From Pedobacter zeae (GTDB taxonomy: Bacteria; Bacteroidota; Bacteroidia; Sphingobacteriales; Sphingobacteriaceae): a DNA stretch of 64,000 nt. A program made the position numbers and the translations under genes. Below are positions 1 through 8,695 of the stretch, in pieces. Each line of letters opens with the position of its first letter. Within the stretch, counting starts at the first letter, position 1. The notes beneath the pieces were generated by a model, which was not told the DNA's origin, made no database searches, and was given only the letters and a program-made list of their open reading frames with translations. The stretch lies in assembly GCF_014196715.1 (NCBI RefSeq), contig NZ_JACIEF010000004.1, positions 1-64,000 of the forward strand, read 5' to 3'.

Positions 1-66
1 GAGAAGTTAAGCCCACCAGAGCCGATGGTACTGCGGTAACACGTGGGAGAGTAGGTCGGTGCCAGA
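1..66 (+). rRNA. rrf: 5S ribosomal RNA, 3' part
   Basis: The first bases match the conserved 3' half of bacterial 5S rRNA: AAGTTAAGCCC of loop B/helix III, then CCGATGGTACTGC, and the terminal GGGAGAGTAGGTCGGTGCC. The 5' half lies outside the window, so an rRNA operon reading into the window is implied just upstream. The exact 3' end is estimated from the helix I complement. A strong intrinsic terminator follows within about 10 nt. Confidence 0.93.
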
Positions 67-75
67 TCTTAAAAG

Positions 76-107
76 AAACCCTTCGTCAGAGATGACGAAG
101 GGTTTTC
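76..107 (+). terminator. Intrinsic terminator of the rRNA operon
   Basis: A 13-bp perfect stem (AAACCCTTCGTCA pairing with TGACGAAGGGTTT) closes a GAGA tetraloop and runs directly into a T-rich stretch. It sits immediately after the 5S rRNA, the expected place for the terminator of an rrn operon. Confidence 0.9.
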
Positions 108-117
108 TTGTTTAAAG

Positions 118-205
118 GCTTTTCGGCTAAAGACCAAAGCGGAAAGACGAAAGGCCAAAGCTTAAAGTCCAAAGCGGAACTTTAGTCTTTTTTCCTTTAA
201 GCAAG
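118..205. repeat. Purine-rich degenerate intergenic repeat (AAAGACCAAAG words)
   Basis: This stretch is built from imperfect repeats of AAAGACC, AAAGTCC, CCAAAGC and GCGGAA. The 13-mer CTAAAGACCAAAG (127-139) recurs exactly on the opposite strand at 44525-44537, behind the Lrp-type gene. No reading frame or stable hairpin is evident. It is non-coding intergenic sequence of unknown role. Confidence 0.5.
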
Positions 206-318
206 CTTTAAACCATTAAGAAGTTAAGGCTGTTTTAACTTGCTTGATTACAGGAAGTACCTTAATCCTTAATAATGGGATGATAGAAATTCGGTGGCAG
301 CAGGCCCCCTCAATAATA

Positions 319-408
319 GCCCTGATGGCAGCGAAAATCCCTTTTGGGTTAAAGAGGGTTACTTATCCAGGCAATGTTCCCCAAAAGGATTGCAGCGTAC
401 AGCAGGAC
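319..408 (+). repeat. Structured interspersed element, copy 1
   Basis: The element folds as a long hairpin. An outer CCTG/CAGG clamp is followed by an internal loop with arms ATGGCAGCGAAA and TGCAGCGTACAG, then a helix ATCC(C)TTTTGGG/CCCAAAAGGAT with a roughly 30-nt apical loop. The same clamp, loop words and inner-helix position recur in inverse orientation at 44246-44298 with a different inner-helix sequence. A 70-codon frame starting with TTG overlaps it, but it has no recognisable protein features and I treat it as chance. The rest of the 108-494 gap shows no gene. Confidence 0.6.
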
Positions 409-494
409 GGAACCCTACCCAAATGCACAGGAAAACGCGCTCCAATAAATGATTAAGGATTGTACTTTAATGAATGGAATATTAGACTATGGGA

Positions 495-1550
495 CTAATT
501 ACTTGCTTCTTCTTTAACCGCTAACTGCCCGCAAGCCGCATCGATATCTTTACCACGGCTACGGCGGATGTTGGTATTAATTCCCTGGCTTTTTAGGTAA
601 TTCGAAAAAGCATCAATTTTATCACCTTCGGCATTAGTAAAGTCGGCAAAAGAAATGGGATTATATTCGATCAGGTTTACTTTGCAAGGAATATGTTTAC
701 AGAATTTGGCCAAATCCATGGCATCCGAAATCTCGTCGTTAAAATGATTGAAAACAATGTATTCGTAAGTAACCGGATTTTTGGTTTTAGCAAAATAATA
801 TTTGAGGGCATCTGCCAAAGATTTTAACGAATTCGCCTCGTTAATCGGCATAATTTCATTACGCTTTTCATCATTAGCAGCATGAAGTGACAACGCAAGA
901 TTGAATTTGGCACCGTCATCGCCAAGTTTTTTAATCATCTTTGCAATGCCTGCTGTAGATACTGTAATGCGTTTATAGCTCATATTTAGACCATCAGGAG
1001 CAGTAATACGCTCGATAGACCTTAATACATTGGCATAATTTAATAAGGGCTCTCCCATGCCCATATACACAATATTGGTAAGCGGGTTGTTATAATTCTG
1101 CTTGGCCTGTTTATCAATCAGTACAACCTGGTCGTAAATTTCGTCGGCATTTAGGTTGCGCTTACGATCCATGTAGCCGGTAGCGCAGAATTTACAGGTT
1201 AAACTACAGCCTACCTGCGAGCTCACACAAGCAGTCATACGGTCTTCTAAAGGGATTAAAACCCCTTCAACAATATTGCCGTCGGCCAGCCTGAATGTAT
1301 TCTTAATGGTATGGTCGTTACTAAACTGAGAGTTATTAACCTGAACGGCGTTAATGGCGAAAGCGTCGTCCAAAGCCTTGCGAAGATCTTTAGATAGATT
1401 GCTCATCTGCTCAAAACTCGTAGCCGATTTTTCCCAAAGCCACTGGTAAATCTGCTTGGCCCTGAATGCAGGTTGTTGCATTGCTACAAGGTGCTGTTGC
1501 AATTGGGAAAGATCTAAGGCACGGATATCGGTTTTTTTTGCTGCTACCAT
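495..1550 (-). CDS. rlmN: 23S rRNA (adenine(2503)-C(2))-methyltransferase RlmN
   Basis: This radical-SAM enzyme of about 351 residues methylates C2 of A2503 in 23S rRNA, and the family also modifies A37 of some tRNAs. The CxxxCxxC iron-sulfur motif (CSLTCKFC) lies at about residues 115-122. The two cysteines of the methyl-transfer mechanism are visible, one seven residues before the cluster (Cys108) and one near the C-terminus in DAACGQL (Cys340). The downstream SAM-binding segment reads YMGMGEPL. I start at the ATG encoding MVAAKK, because the longer frame begins with TTG. It follows rluF on the same strand after a short gap, so the two rRNA modification genes may be co-transcribed. Confidence 0.95.
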   Translation of the reverse strand: MVAAKKTDIRALDLSQLQQHLVAMQQPAFRAKQIYQWLWEKSATSFEQMSNLSKDLRKALDDAFAINAVQVNNSQFSNDHTIKNTFRLADGNIVEGVLIPLEDRMTACVSSQVGCSLTCKFCATGYMDRKRNLNADEIYDQVVLIDKQAKQNYNNPLTNIVYMGMGEPLLNYANVLRSIERITAPDGLNMSYKRITVSTAGIAKMIKKLGDDGAKFNLALSLHAANDEKRNEIMPINEANSLKSLADALKYYFAKTKNPVTYEYIVFNHFNDEISDAMDLAKFCKHIPCKVNLIEYNPISFADFTNAEGDKIDAFSNYLKSQGINTNIRRSRGKDIDAACGQLAVKEEASN

Positions 1551-1638
1551 TTGTTGCAAAGGTACTTAAAAAAGGTAGAAGGTGAAAGATTGATGGATTA
1601 AGGCAGCTGGATAAAGCCAAATTTTACAATTTGTTGGC

Positions 1639-2613
1639 TTATCGCCCCCTGCCCCTTGAATTAGATTTATTTGCAGGTTTACCTTTTACAGCTCTCGAAT
1701 TTTTGTTCGCAGTATTATTTTTGCCGGCGGGCTTTGAGCCCGAACGGCCAGTTGCTTTCCTATCTGAAGATTTTTGAACCGGGGCTTTTGGTTTGAATGC
1801 TTTTTTAGGCTGTTCTTTTCTAAGTTCTGGGATTTCTTCCCAGGCCTCTGTTTTTTTTCTGGTGGTATTTTTTGCTTTGGGTTTAGTTTCAGAAGATGAG
1901 TTTTCAATACTTTTGGTAATGGCTTTCATCTCTTCTTCGGTAAGTTCCCTAAATTCTCCCGTAGGGATGCCTTTAAGGCTGATATTCATGATCCGTATAC
2001 GCTCGAGTTTGTTTACCTCATAACCAAAATGCTCACACATTCTGCGGATCTGCCTGTTTAAGCCTTGTATTAAGATGATATTGAAAACAAAAGTACTGAT
2101 CTGGCGAACCTTACATTTCCGTGTATTTACACCTAAAATAGGTACTCCGTTACTCATTTCGAAAATGAAATCTTCAGTTATGGGTTTATTAACGGTAACC
2201 AGGTATTCCTTTTCGTGCTTATTGCCTGCCCTTAAAATCTTGTTTACAATATCGCCATTATTGGTCAGGAAAATCAGGCCCGACGAATCTTTGTCTAACC
2301 GGCCGATTGGGAATATTCTTTCGCTGTAGTTAACGTAATCTACAATATTATCGCGAACACTGGATTCGGTAGTACTGGTAATGCCAACGGGTTTATTGAA
2401 GGCCAACAGGATGAAATTACTTTCTTCCTTTGGTTCGATATTGTGGCCGTTAACCATTACGCGATCACCCGCAAAAACCTGGTCGCCTACTTTGGCCCTT
2501 TTCCCATTGATAAAAACAGTGCCCCTTTCGATGTAACGGTCTGCCTCGCGGCGTGAACATAATCCACTTTCACTGATGAATTTATTTAAACGGGTGGCAG
2601 AGTTATTGTTCAT
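1639..2613 (-). CDS. rluF: 23S rRNA pseudouridine synthase, RluF type
   Basis: The protein has an N-terminal S4 RNA-binding domain (residues 6-53, SGLCSRREADRYI) and an RsuA/RluB/E/F-family catalytic domain with GRLDKDSSGLIFLTN, where Asp107 is the expected catalytic aspartate. QGLNRQIRRMCEHFGY further on is typical of RluF, which acts on U2604 of 23S rRNA. The last 100 or so residues form a K/R/G/N-rich disordered tail that is longer than in Escherichia coli RluF and probably binds RNA non-specifically. It starts 27 bp after the FMN reductase gene and precedes rlmN, all on one strand. Confidence 0.9.
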   Translation of the reverse strand: MNNNSATRLNKFISESGLCSRREADRYIERGTVFINGKRAKVGDQVFAGDRVMVNGHNIEPKEESNFILLAFNKPVGITSTTESSVRDNIVDYVNYSERIFPIGRLDKDSSGLIFLTNNGDIVNKILRAGNKHEKEYLVTVNKPITEDFIFEMSNGVPILGVNTRKCKVRQISTFVFNIILIQGLNRQIRRMCEHFGYEVNKLERIRIMNISLKGIPTGEFRELTEEEMKAITKSIENSSSETKPKAKNTTRKKTEAWEEIPELRKEQPKKAFKPKAPVQKSSDRKATGRSGSKPAGKNNTANKNSRAVKGKPANKSNSRGRGR

Positions 2614-2640
2614 GCTGCAATTTTACGGAAATAAATTGTG

Positions 2641-3162
2641 TTATCCATTTTCCATGGCAGTAACAAAAGCATCAATAGTATTTCTGAGGTTTGTTAAAGT
2701 TTCCTGATCTGTAATTTGGGCATCAGGATTAATCTTTGCTTTTGCAAAGGGAATAAGCCGGGGAGAGACCTTCGCTTCGAGTACGGTTAAAATATCGATG
2801 ATGGATTGATAGGCTTTTTCACCCTGTGTAGAAGCTACCAGTGCTAAAACAGGTTTGCCCGAAAGTGATGCTGAGCTAACCGTCCAATCGAGTAGATTTT
2901 TTAGGGAACCCGGCAAACCCATTGCATATTCTGGTGTAGAAATGATAATGCCGTCTGCTTTTCGGAGGGCCTTGCGAAGATCACTGACAACTTTTGGTTG
3001 GTTTTCTAAATCCAAATCAGGGTTGAAATGCGGAATATCTGCAATAGTTGGGATAGTGGAGACCTCAACATCTTTCCCTAAAAGACTGCTGATTGCCAAA
3101 ATATAAAGTGCGTTGGTTGATGAGGACTTAGTGCTGCCAGAAATCGCAAATATTTTTTTCAT
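2641..3162 (-). CDS. NADPH-dependent FMN reductase family flavoprotein
   Basis: This is a flavodoxin-fold protein of about 173 residues. The N-terminal phosphate-binding loop SGSTKSSSTN and the segment TPEYAMGLPGSLKNLLDW are characteristic of the NADPH-dependent FMN reductase / azoreductase-like family. These soluble enzymes use NAD(P)H to reduce flavin, quinones or related acceptors; the substrate here is unknown. The ATG start gives MKKIFAISGS; a longer frame would need a TTG. It ends 27 bp before rluF, so co-transcription is likely, although no functional link is obvious. Confidence 0.85.
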   Translation of the reverse strand: MKKIFAISGSTKSSSTNALYILAISSLLGKDVEVSTIPTIADIPHFNPDLDLENQPKVVSDLRKALRKADGIIISTPEYAMGLPGSLKNLLDWTVSSASLSGKPVLALVASTQGEKAYQSIIDILTVLEAKVSPRLIPFAKAKINPDAQITDQETLTNLRNTIDAFVTAMENG

Positions 3163-3214
3163 GGCTAAAAATAGCAAAGTGAAGATAAATTAGGATGTGG
3201 GGCTGATAATCTCT

Positions 3215-3339
3215 CCGTCATTTCCAATGAACCACTAAAACGCACCAGGTTTCAATAGTCCATCTGAAAAATGTTTAATGGCCGACCGAAACTGATCTAA
3301 TCTGATCGCTTCAATATTTCCCGCAGGTGGAAATGACGG
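3215..3339. repeat. Intergenic element bounded by 11-bp perfect inverted repeats
   Basis: CCGTCATTTCC at 3215-3225 and GGAAATGACGG at 3329-3339 are perfect inverted repeats enclosing about 103 bp without a reading frame. The pair fills the space between the FMN reductase and DinB genes. It could be a small non-autonomous mobile element or a large hairpin acting on mRNA ends. I see no second copy in this window. Confidence 0.5.
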
Positions 3340-3353
3340 TTATTTTTTATAAA

Positions 3354-3914
3354 CTAAAAATTCTGATCATCTGCACTTGGGCCATAACTTCCCGGAATGG
3401 GTATATTCAATAACCTTAAATACACGCCTAATTGGGCTCTGTGGTGAGTGGTTTGGTTAAGTGAATGGCGGATGGTTTCGTATTTGGAATAATCGGCCAA
3501 AACCTGTTTACCCATCCTTAATACCCAACGGCCGTTTAAGTCTTCTTCTGTTGCTTTTTCCAGTTCTGCCTTTCCCAATGCATAATTTTTCTCCAGAATT
3601 TTAACCAGATCAGCTGCATTTTCTGCAGGTTCTTCTACATAAGGTGCTGTTTCGAAATCCAATCCTTCAGTTGTTAAAGCGAGAGAAACCCAGCTTGGCA
3701 GATCGGCAATATGAACCGCAAGCGATTTCATTTTCATACTTTTTTCGTGAGGCACCCAGTCAAACTTATCTGTTGGTACAATGGCCAGGAATTTTTTTGT
3801 GGTATTAAATTCCGCCTCGTACTCTTTCATTAATAATTTAATAATGTCCATATTTTTCTGTTTTGTTTTTTCTACTGTGTGTAATTCCATAAGTAATAAA
3901 TCAGCAATGCTCAT
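3354..3914 (-). CDS. DinB family protein
   Basis: This DinB/YfiT-like four-helix-bundle protein contains the conserved metal-site pattern. An upstream histidine lies in SLAVHIADLP and the C-terminal pair in TTHHRAQLGVYLR, as in metal-dependent DinB enzymes such as bacillithiol- or mycothiol-linked transferases. The biochemical role is not determinable from sequence. Two starts are possible: the listed ATG, or MDIIKLLMKEY 63 bp downstream (3851), which aligns better with typical family N-termini. It lies directly behind a YafY-type WYL regulator on the same strand, a common pairing that suggests the regulator controls it. Confidence 0.85.
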   Translation of the reverse strand: MSIADLLLMELHTVEKTKQKNMDIIKLLMKEYEAEFNTTKKFLAIVPTDKFDWVPHEKSMKMKSLAVHIADLPSWVSLALTTEGLDFETAPYVEEPAENAADLVKILEKNYALGKAELEKATEEDLNGRWVLRMGKQVLADYSKYETIRHSLNQTTHHRAQLGVYLRLLNIPIPGSYGPSADDQNF

Positions 3915-3986
3915 GATTTTTTGAAGTTGGTTTACACAAAGGAAATACGGGCCACTGACAACCCTATGGCAGCCTAAAAAATATTT

Positions 3987-4676
3987 TCAATAATTTACAG
4001 GTAGCAGATGCATATAATCGCTTAATGGCATGTGCTGGGTTTTTCTGAATGGGGTGCCCAGATTTTTTAAACCGGTAATTCGCGTGAGGTTAAAATCGCG
4101 ATATTCATTGCGGTAATGGCACCAGGCAATAAGGTGCCAGCTAAATGCATAGAAAATGAGGCCAATTGACTCTACTTCACGCTTGCTCAACTCTTCTTTG
4201 TTATTTTTATAATCGAGCGCAATAATGTGTTTTTCAGCAATGGCTTGTTGAATGAGGGATAAATATTCGAAATTAAAATTGAGCCTTTCTGGAATCTGGA
4301 GTTTAATGTGCTGGTTCATAGTTTCCAGCTTTTCTTTCTGATGGCTTTTGAGTACCGATTTTACTTTGGTCAGTGCAGTTGAATAATGTGCACGGATAGA
4401 ATGATCGGCAAAACCATTTACCAGGCTTTCTACCAGAAGCAGGGCATTGGCTTCGTCCATATTAAAAGAAACAGGGGGCAGAAAATAACCCTGAACGAGG
4501 TAATAGCCCTTATGTTGCTCAAAACTTACGGGTATCCCTTGTTCGCCTAATGCTTTAATATCACGGTAAACCGTACGTACGCTCATATCAAACCTTTCTG
4601 CAATTTTTTCGGCTGTAATATATTTTCTTGATTGAAGCAGGGTCAAGATTCCGAAAAGTCGGTCGATACGGTTCAT
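3987..4676 (-). CDS. YafY-type HTH transcriptional regulator with WYL domain
   Basis: The N-terminal 58 residues form a DeoR-like winged helix-turn-helix (RKYITAEKIAERFDMSVRTVYRDIKAL). The C-terminal half (from about residue 135) is a WYL effector-sensing domain; its signature is diverged, reading FSWHLIAWC. At 229 residues the length is normal for YafY proteins. It is transcribed away from the hybrid kinase gene and 72 bp ahead of the DinB gene, which is its probable regulatory partner. The ligand is unknown. Confidence 0.85.
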   Translation of the reverse strand: MNRIDRLFGILTLLQSRKYITAEKIAERFDMSVRTVYRDIKALGEQGIPVSFEQHKGYYLVQGYFLPPVSFNMDEANALLLVESLVNGFADHSIRAHYSTALTKVKSVLKSHQKEKLETMNQHIKLQIPERLNFNFEYLSLIQQAIAEKHIIALDYKNNKEELSKREVESIGLIFYAFSWHLIAWCHYRNEYRDFNLTRITGLKNLGTPFRKTQHMPLSDYMHLLPVNY

Positions 4677-4814
4677 GAGGTATTTTTTAGGCGATTAAAA
4701 TTAAAGTTTTTTAATCAATTTTTCTTGTGGTACGTTATTTGTAAAAGATAAAAACATATCAATTTTAAACGAAAAGCCGTTATTATAATGGTTTAAGTTA
4801 ATAATCTGAATTAA

Positions 4815-7292
4815 ATGGCGGCTGTTATTCAAAAACGCTTCTTCCGGGCAATAAAAAGTAAGGTGATCATAGGTTTTTTGTTTGCCTGCTTTGCGCTGCT
4901 TTTGGCATGGGGTATCAGTAAGTTTGCGTTTACACGGATGCTGGATACCGTTGAAGAAATTTCGGCCCCAAACGACCGCTTAAGGATTGTAAACGATCTT
5001 TCGCATAAAATTGCCCGGTTAGATCAGCTGCAAAGAGACGAAGCTTTTAACAAACAGGGTACCTATAGTTTTCTTAAAGAATCGCGTAAGTTAAGATCCA
5101 GTTTGGATACCCTAAGGAAATTATACCGCGGTGATTCTGCTCAGTTGGCCAGGATTAAGTCGATCAAAAACTTATTATCTGATCGCGACAAGCAGTTTGT
5201 AAATTACCTGAAAGTGAGGGAAACGTTGGTTAATACTAAATCTTTCTCTGACGAGGTACGGAAATTGAATGAGCTGGTGGCAACGCGTGCCAGGCAAACA
5301 GACAGTGCGGTACTAACCACCGAGACAACCACATCGACCACTACGGTTGCACCGGAAGAAGAGCAAAAATCGCGTGGTTTCCTGAGTAAACTTTTTGGCA
5401 AGAAGAAGGCCGATGTTTACAAAATCATCAATGAAGAATTTAAGGTTAAGCGTGATACTTTAAATGCAAAGGCTGAAGACAGCATCATGAAAAGCATGAC
5501 GGGCTCGTTAAGGAATATCGAACTGGAGCAACGTCAGAAAAGTCAGAAATTTTTAAAACGCGAGGCCGATCTGTCAAGTGCCAGTAACGCCTTAACGGCC
5601 AAAATGCTGCAGATTTTACGAGAGGTTGAAGGCCAGGCCATGGCCCAGGTTGATTTGAACGGGATACAGGCTAAAGAAGTGGTTAACGATGGAATTACAC
5701 AAATCACCACCATTATCATTATCTTTTTCCTGTTAACGGTAATTCTGCTGTATTTAATTTTGGCAGATATTACGAAAAGCAACAGGTACAGAAGAGCATT
5801 GGAACTTGCCAAAGATGAAGCAGAATACCATGGCAAGGCAAAACAGCGGTTTTTATCGAATATGAGCCATGAGATAAGAACGCCATTACAATCTATTTTA
5901 GGTTATGCAGAGCTGATTACCCAGCAGGATGTACCCAACAAAAAAGATGTGGATGCCATTTACCAATCCTCGATCCATTTACTACAGATTGTGAATGAAG
6001 TATTGGATTATAACCGGATTATATCGGGGGAGTTTAGCTTCAATAATCAGGTATTCAATATTAAAAAAGCTTTGGATGAGGTAGTTTCTGTAATGCGTCC
6101 ATTGGCAGAACAGAAATCACTTCAGTTAAATGCAGAACTCGATCTCAATGATTTGGAATTTGTAAAGGGCGATGCTTTTAGGCTAAAGCAGATTTTATTT
6201 AACTTATTGGGTAATGCTGTAAAATTTACTTTGAAAGGTGAAATTAAGCTTGCTGTATCGTATAAAAAGCAAGGAGAAGACCTGCACTTTCATTTTACCA
6301 TAAAGGATACCGGGATTGGATTTGAAGAAAAAGATATCCCCAAAATATTTAATGAATTTGAGCAGATAGAATCTCCTGAGAAATACATTATCAACCAGGC
6401 CGGTACAGGTTTGGGGCTGCCTATTGTTAAATCTTTGATTGAGACACAGGGTGGAAGGATCTACGTTAAAAGTAAGCCCGGCGTTGGTACCACATTTAAT
6501 ATCTATATGAAATATGAAAATACCGCCGAGCGCATAAATGATACTTTAGATTTGGAACATTATGCCATTGTAAACTCAGGAACAGTTTGGGTAATTGATG
6601 ATGATAAACTTATCCTCGATTTATGTGGAATGATTTTTCAGAAAAATAACATCCCATTCAGAACGTTTACCCAGGTGGCCGATATTTTACACGCCGAAGC
6701 CGAATCTGATTTAAAGTATGTATTGATGGATATGCGCATGCCTGAAATGACCGGGTTTGAACTGTGCCATTTATTGAAAAAGAAACTGCCGAAACAGATT
6801 AAATTTTATGCCATTACTGCGCAGGTGTTACCCGAAGAACGCGAAATGGTTTTAAGTGAGGGTTTTGATGGCCTGATTATGAAACCATTCAGGGCGGTTG
6901 ATATCCTGTCTATATTTGATAAAACAGAAATATTAGCAGAACAACCCGAATTCGATTTTTCTTCAATAGAAAAAATGACTTTTGGCGACCAGCAAATGTT
7001 GGATAAAATATTAAACCGTTTTAAACAGGATTCTATAGATGATGCCGCACTGCTGGAGAAACATTTAATTGATCATAACACTGATCAAGCCAGGTTACTG
7101 GTTCACCGCCTTGCAGGACGCATGGCGCAAATGGGTTCGAAAACTTTGGCAAGTGCATTTCGTTCCCTGGAATTGAAAATTGCACGAGAAGGTCTGACTA
7201 ATACTGCTAAATCTGAAATTTTACTGCAGATCGGAAAATTAAATGAGTTAATCGCCTTTATGGAAAAAATCGACTACGCTAATGCCGGGTAA
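4815..7292 (+). CDS. Hybrid sensor histidine kinase with REC and Hpt domains
   Basis: This is a membrane phosphorelay protein of 825 residues. A transmembrane helix near residues 16-37 and a second near 293-315 enclose a mostly helical periplasmic sensor region containing a Thr-rich linker. A HisKA domain follows with phospho-accepting His352 (SNMSHEIRTP), then an HATPase domain (LLGNAVKFT, DTGIGF, GTGLGLPIV). A receiver domain carries Asp639 (LMDMRMPEMTG) and a C-terminal Hpt domain carries His764 (VHRLAGRMAQ). A complete internal phosphorelay is therefore present, and a separate final response regulator is expected. The oppositely oriented NtrC-type gene that abuts it is a candidate partner, but this is inference. 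Confidence 0.93.
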   Translation: MAAVIQKRFFRAIKSKVIIGFLFACFALLLAWGISKFAFTRMLDTVEEISAPNDRLRIVNDLSHKIARLDQLQRDEAFNKQGTYSFLKESRKLRSSLDTLRKLYRGDSAQLARIKSIKNLLSDRDKQFVNYLKVRETLVNTKSFSDEVRKLNELVATRARQTDSAVLTTETTTSTTTVAPEEEQKSRGFLSKLFGKKKADVYKIINEEFKVKRDTLNAKAEDSIMKSMTGSLRNIELEQRQKSQKFLKREADLSSASNALTAKMLQILREVEGQAMAQVDLNGIQAKEVVNDGITQITTIIIIFFLLTVILLYLILADITKSNRYRRALELAKDEAEYHGKAKQRFLSNMSHEIRTPLQSILGYAELITQQDVPNKKDVDAIYQSSIHLLQIVNEVLDYNRIISGEFSFNNQVFNIKKALDEVVSVMRPLAEQKSLQLNAELDLNDLEFVKGDAFRLKQILFNLLGNAVKFTLKGEIKLAVSYKKQGEDLHFHFTIKDTGIGFEEKDIPKIFNEFEQIESPEKYIINQAGTGLGLPIVKSLIETQGGRIYVKSKPGVGTTFNIYMKYENTAERINDTLDLEHYAIVNSGTVWVIDDDKLILDLCGMIFQKNNIPFRTFTQVADILHAEAESDLKYVLMDMRMPEMTGFELCHLLKKKLPKQIKFYAITAQVLPEEREMVLSEGFDGLIMKPFRAVDILSIFDKTEILAEQPEFDFSSIEKMTFGDQQMLDKILNRFKQDSIDDAALLEKHLIDHNTDQARLLVHRLAGRMAQMGSKTLASAFRSLELKIAREGLTNTAKSEILLQIGKLNELIAFMEKIDYANAG

Positions 7293-8624
7293 TTATTCTA
7301 TCCCGTAACGTTCCATTTTTGCATATAAGGTTTTACGATCGATATTTAAAATCTTTGCAGCTTTTGTTTTGTTATGTCTTACTTTGATCAACGTCTCAGT
7401 AATCAAAGCTTTTTCATTTTGTTCGTTCACTGCTTTCAGATCAGAGGAATTGCCTGGAGCTGACTGGTGATGGACAGAAATCATCATTTCATCCGGTAAT
7501 GCACCAATCTGTGCAACATCGCCCGGGCTTAATAAAACCATACGTTTGATCACATTGCGTAGCTCGCGCAGATTTCCCGGCCAATCGTAGCTCAGCAAAA
7601 GTGCTTTTGCATCATTAGAAATGCTTTTAACATTCCGGTCCAGATCGCGGTTTGATAATTGTATAAAGTGGTTGATAAAAAGTTCTAAATCACCGCCTCT
7701 TTCTCTCAACGGCGGAAGCTGGATTTTGAATTCATTTAAACGATGATATAAATCCTCCCTGAATTCTCCCTGTTGCATACTATTGGCCAGATCATCATTG
7801 GTAGCCGTAATGATGCGAACATTAACCGGAATCTGTTTGGTACTTCCCAAAGGCTGGATTACCCTTTCCTGTAATGCCCTCAGTAACTTAATCTGTACTT
7901 CATAACTCAGGTTGCCAACTTCGTCTAAAAATAATGTTCCTCCATTAGCAACCTCAAACTGGCCTTTTTTGTCGTTCAATGCACCTGTAAAAGCACCTTT
8001 TACATGCCCGAATAACTCGCTGGCGGCTAAATCTTTCGATAAAGCACCGCAATCTATTGCTACAAATGGTTTATCTGCACGTTTGCTTTGCTGGTGCAGG
8101 GTTCTGGCTGCGAACTCTTTTCCAGTGCCGCTTTCGCCTTGTATAATGACCGACATATCTGTTGGCGCTACCAAATTGATATGTTCGTACAGTTTATCTG
8201 CAATTGCACTTTTACCCTTTATAAAATCACCATTTGCTTCTTTTGGTTCAACACTCTTTAAATCCTTTTTAGTTAAAGAATTTTTGATCACCATTAATAA
8301 TTCATCCGGGTTAACAGGCTTGGTAATGTAATCAAAAGCACCCAATTGAATTGATTTTACCGCCGTCCGTACGTCATTAAAGCTGGTCATGATGATTACC
8401 GGAATGGAAAGGGCCAGGTCACGAAGATGGGTAAGCACTTCTAATCCGGTTCCGTCTGGCAGACGGTAATCGATTAAAAGTAAATCGAATTCTTTGGTTT
8501 CAACTTGCTTAAATGATTGCTTTACCTGGGTTACAAGGGTCACCTCATGACCGTTTTTAGTTAAAAAACCATCAAGTAATTGTGCAAATGTCGTATCGTC
8601 TTCTAAAATCAGGATCCTCGCCAT
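7293..8624 (-). CDS. NtrC/AtoC-type sigma-54-dependent response regulator
   Basis: The protein has a receiver domain (residues 1-115; phosphorylatable Asp52 in LLLIDYRLPDG), an AAA+ sigma-54 interaction domain with Walker A GESGTGKE and the sigma-54 contact loop GAFTGA, and a Fis-type HTH at the C-terminus (TKAAKILNIDRKTLYAKM). It should activate sigma-54 promoters when phosphorylated. The start chosen is MARILILEDD; the longer frame would run into the upstream terminator. Its stop codon touches the stop codon of the hybrid kinase. The three PepSY-like genes lie immediately upstream on the same strand, separated by a terminator. I found no convincing -24/-12 promoter in this window. Confidence 0.93.
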   Translation of the reverse strand: MARILILEDDTTFAQLLDGFLTKNGHEVTLVTQVKQSFKQVETKEFDLLLIDYRLPDGTGLEVLTHLRDLALSIPVIIMTSFNDVRTAVKSIQLGAFDYITKPVNPDELLMVIKNSLTKKDLKSVEPKEANGDFIKGKSAIADKLYEHINLVAPTDMSVIIQGESGTGKEFAARTLHQQSKRADKPFVAIDCGALSKDLAASELFGHVKGAFTGALNDKKGQFEVANGGTLFLDEVGNLSYEVQIKLLRALQERVIQPLGSTKQIPVNVRIITATNDDLANSMQQGEFREDLYHRLNEFKIQLPPLRERGGDLELFINHFIQLSNRDLDRNVKSISNDAKALLLSYDWPGNLRELRNVIKRMVLLSPGDVAQIGALPDEMMISVHHQSAPGNSSDLKAVNEQNEKALITETLIKVRHNKTKAAKILNIDRKTLYAKMERYGIE

Positions 8625-8628
8625 GTAA

Positions 8629-8665
8629 CAAAAATAAGAAAAGCCGGACATAATCCGGCTTTCTT
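8629..8665 (-). terminator. Intrinsic terminator after the PepSY-like gene triplet
   Basis: Read on the minus strand, AAGAAAGCCGGA and TCCGGCTTTTCTT form a stem of about 12 bp with one bulged base and a short loop, followed by a run of T residues. It separates the PepSY-like genes from the downstream response regulator gene, and its position argues for the shorter start of that gene. Confidence 0.75.
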
Positions 8666-8695
8666 ATAATAGGTAGATGTAATTATTTGGGTTTT

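Noticed and set aside
244..456. 70-codon frame after the 5S rRNA
   Set aside because: It starts at TTG, has no recognisable protein features and is largely made of the structured interspersed element.
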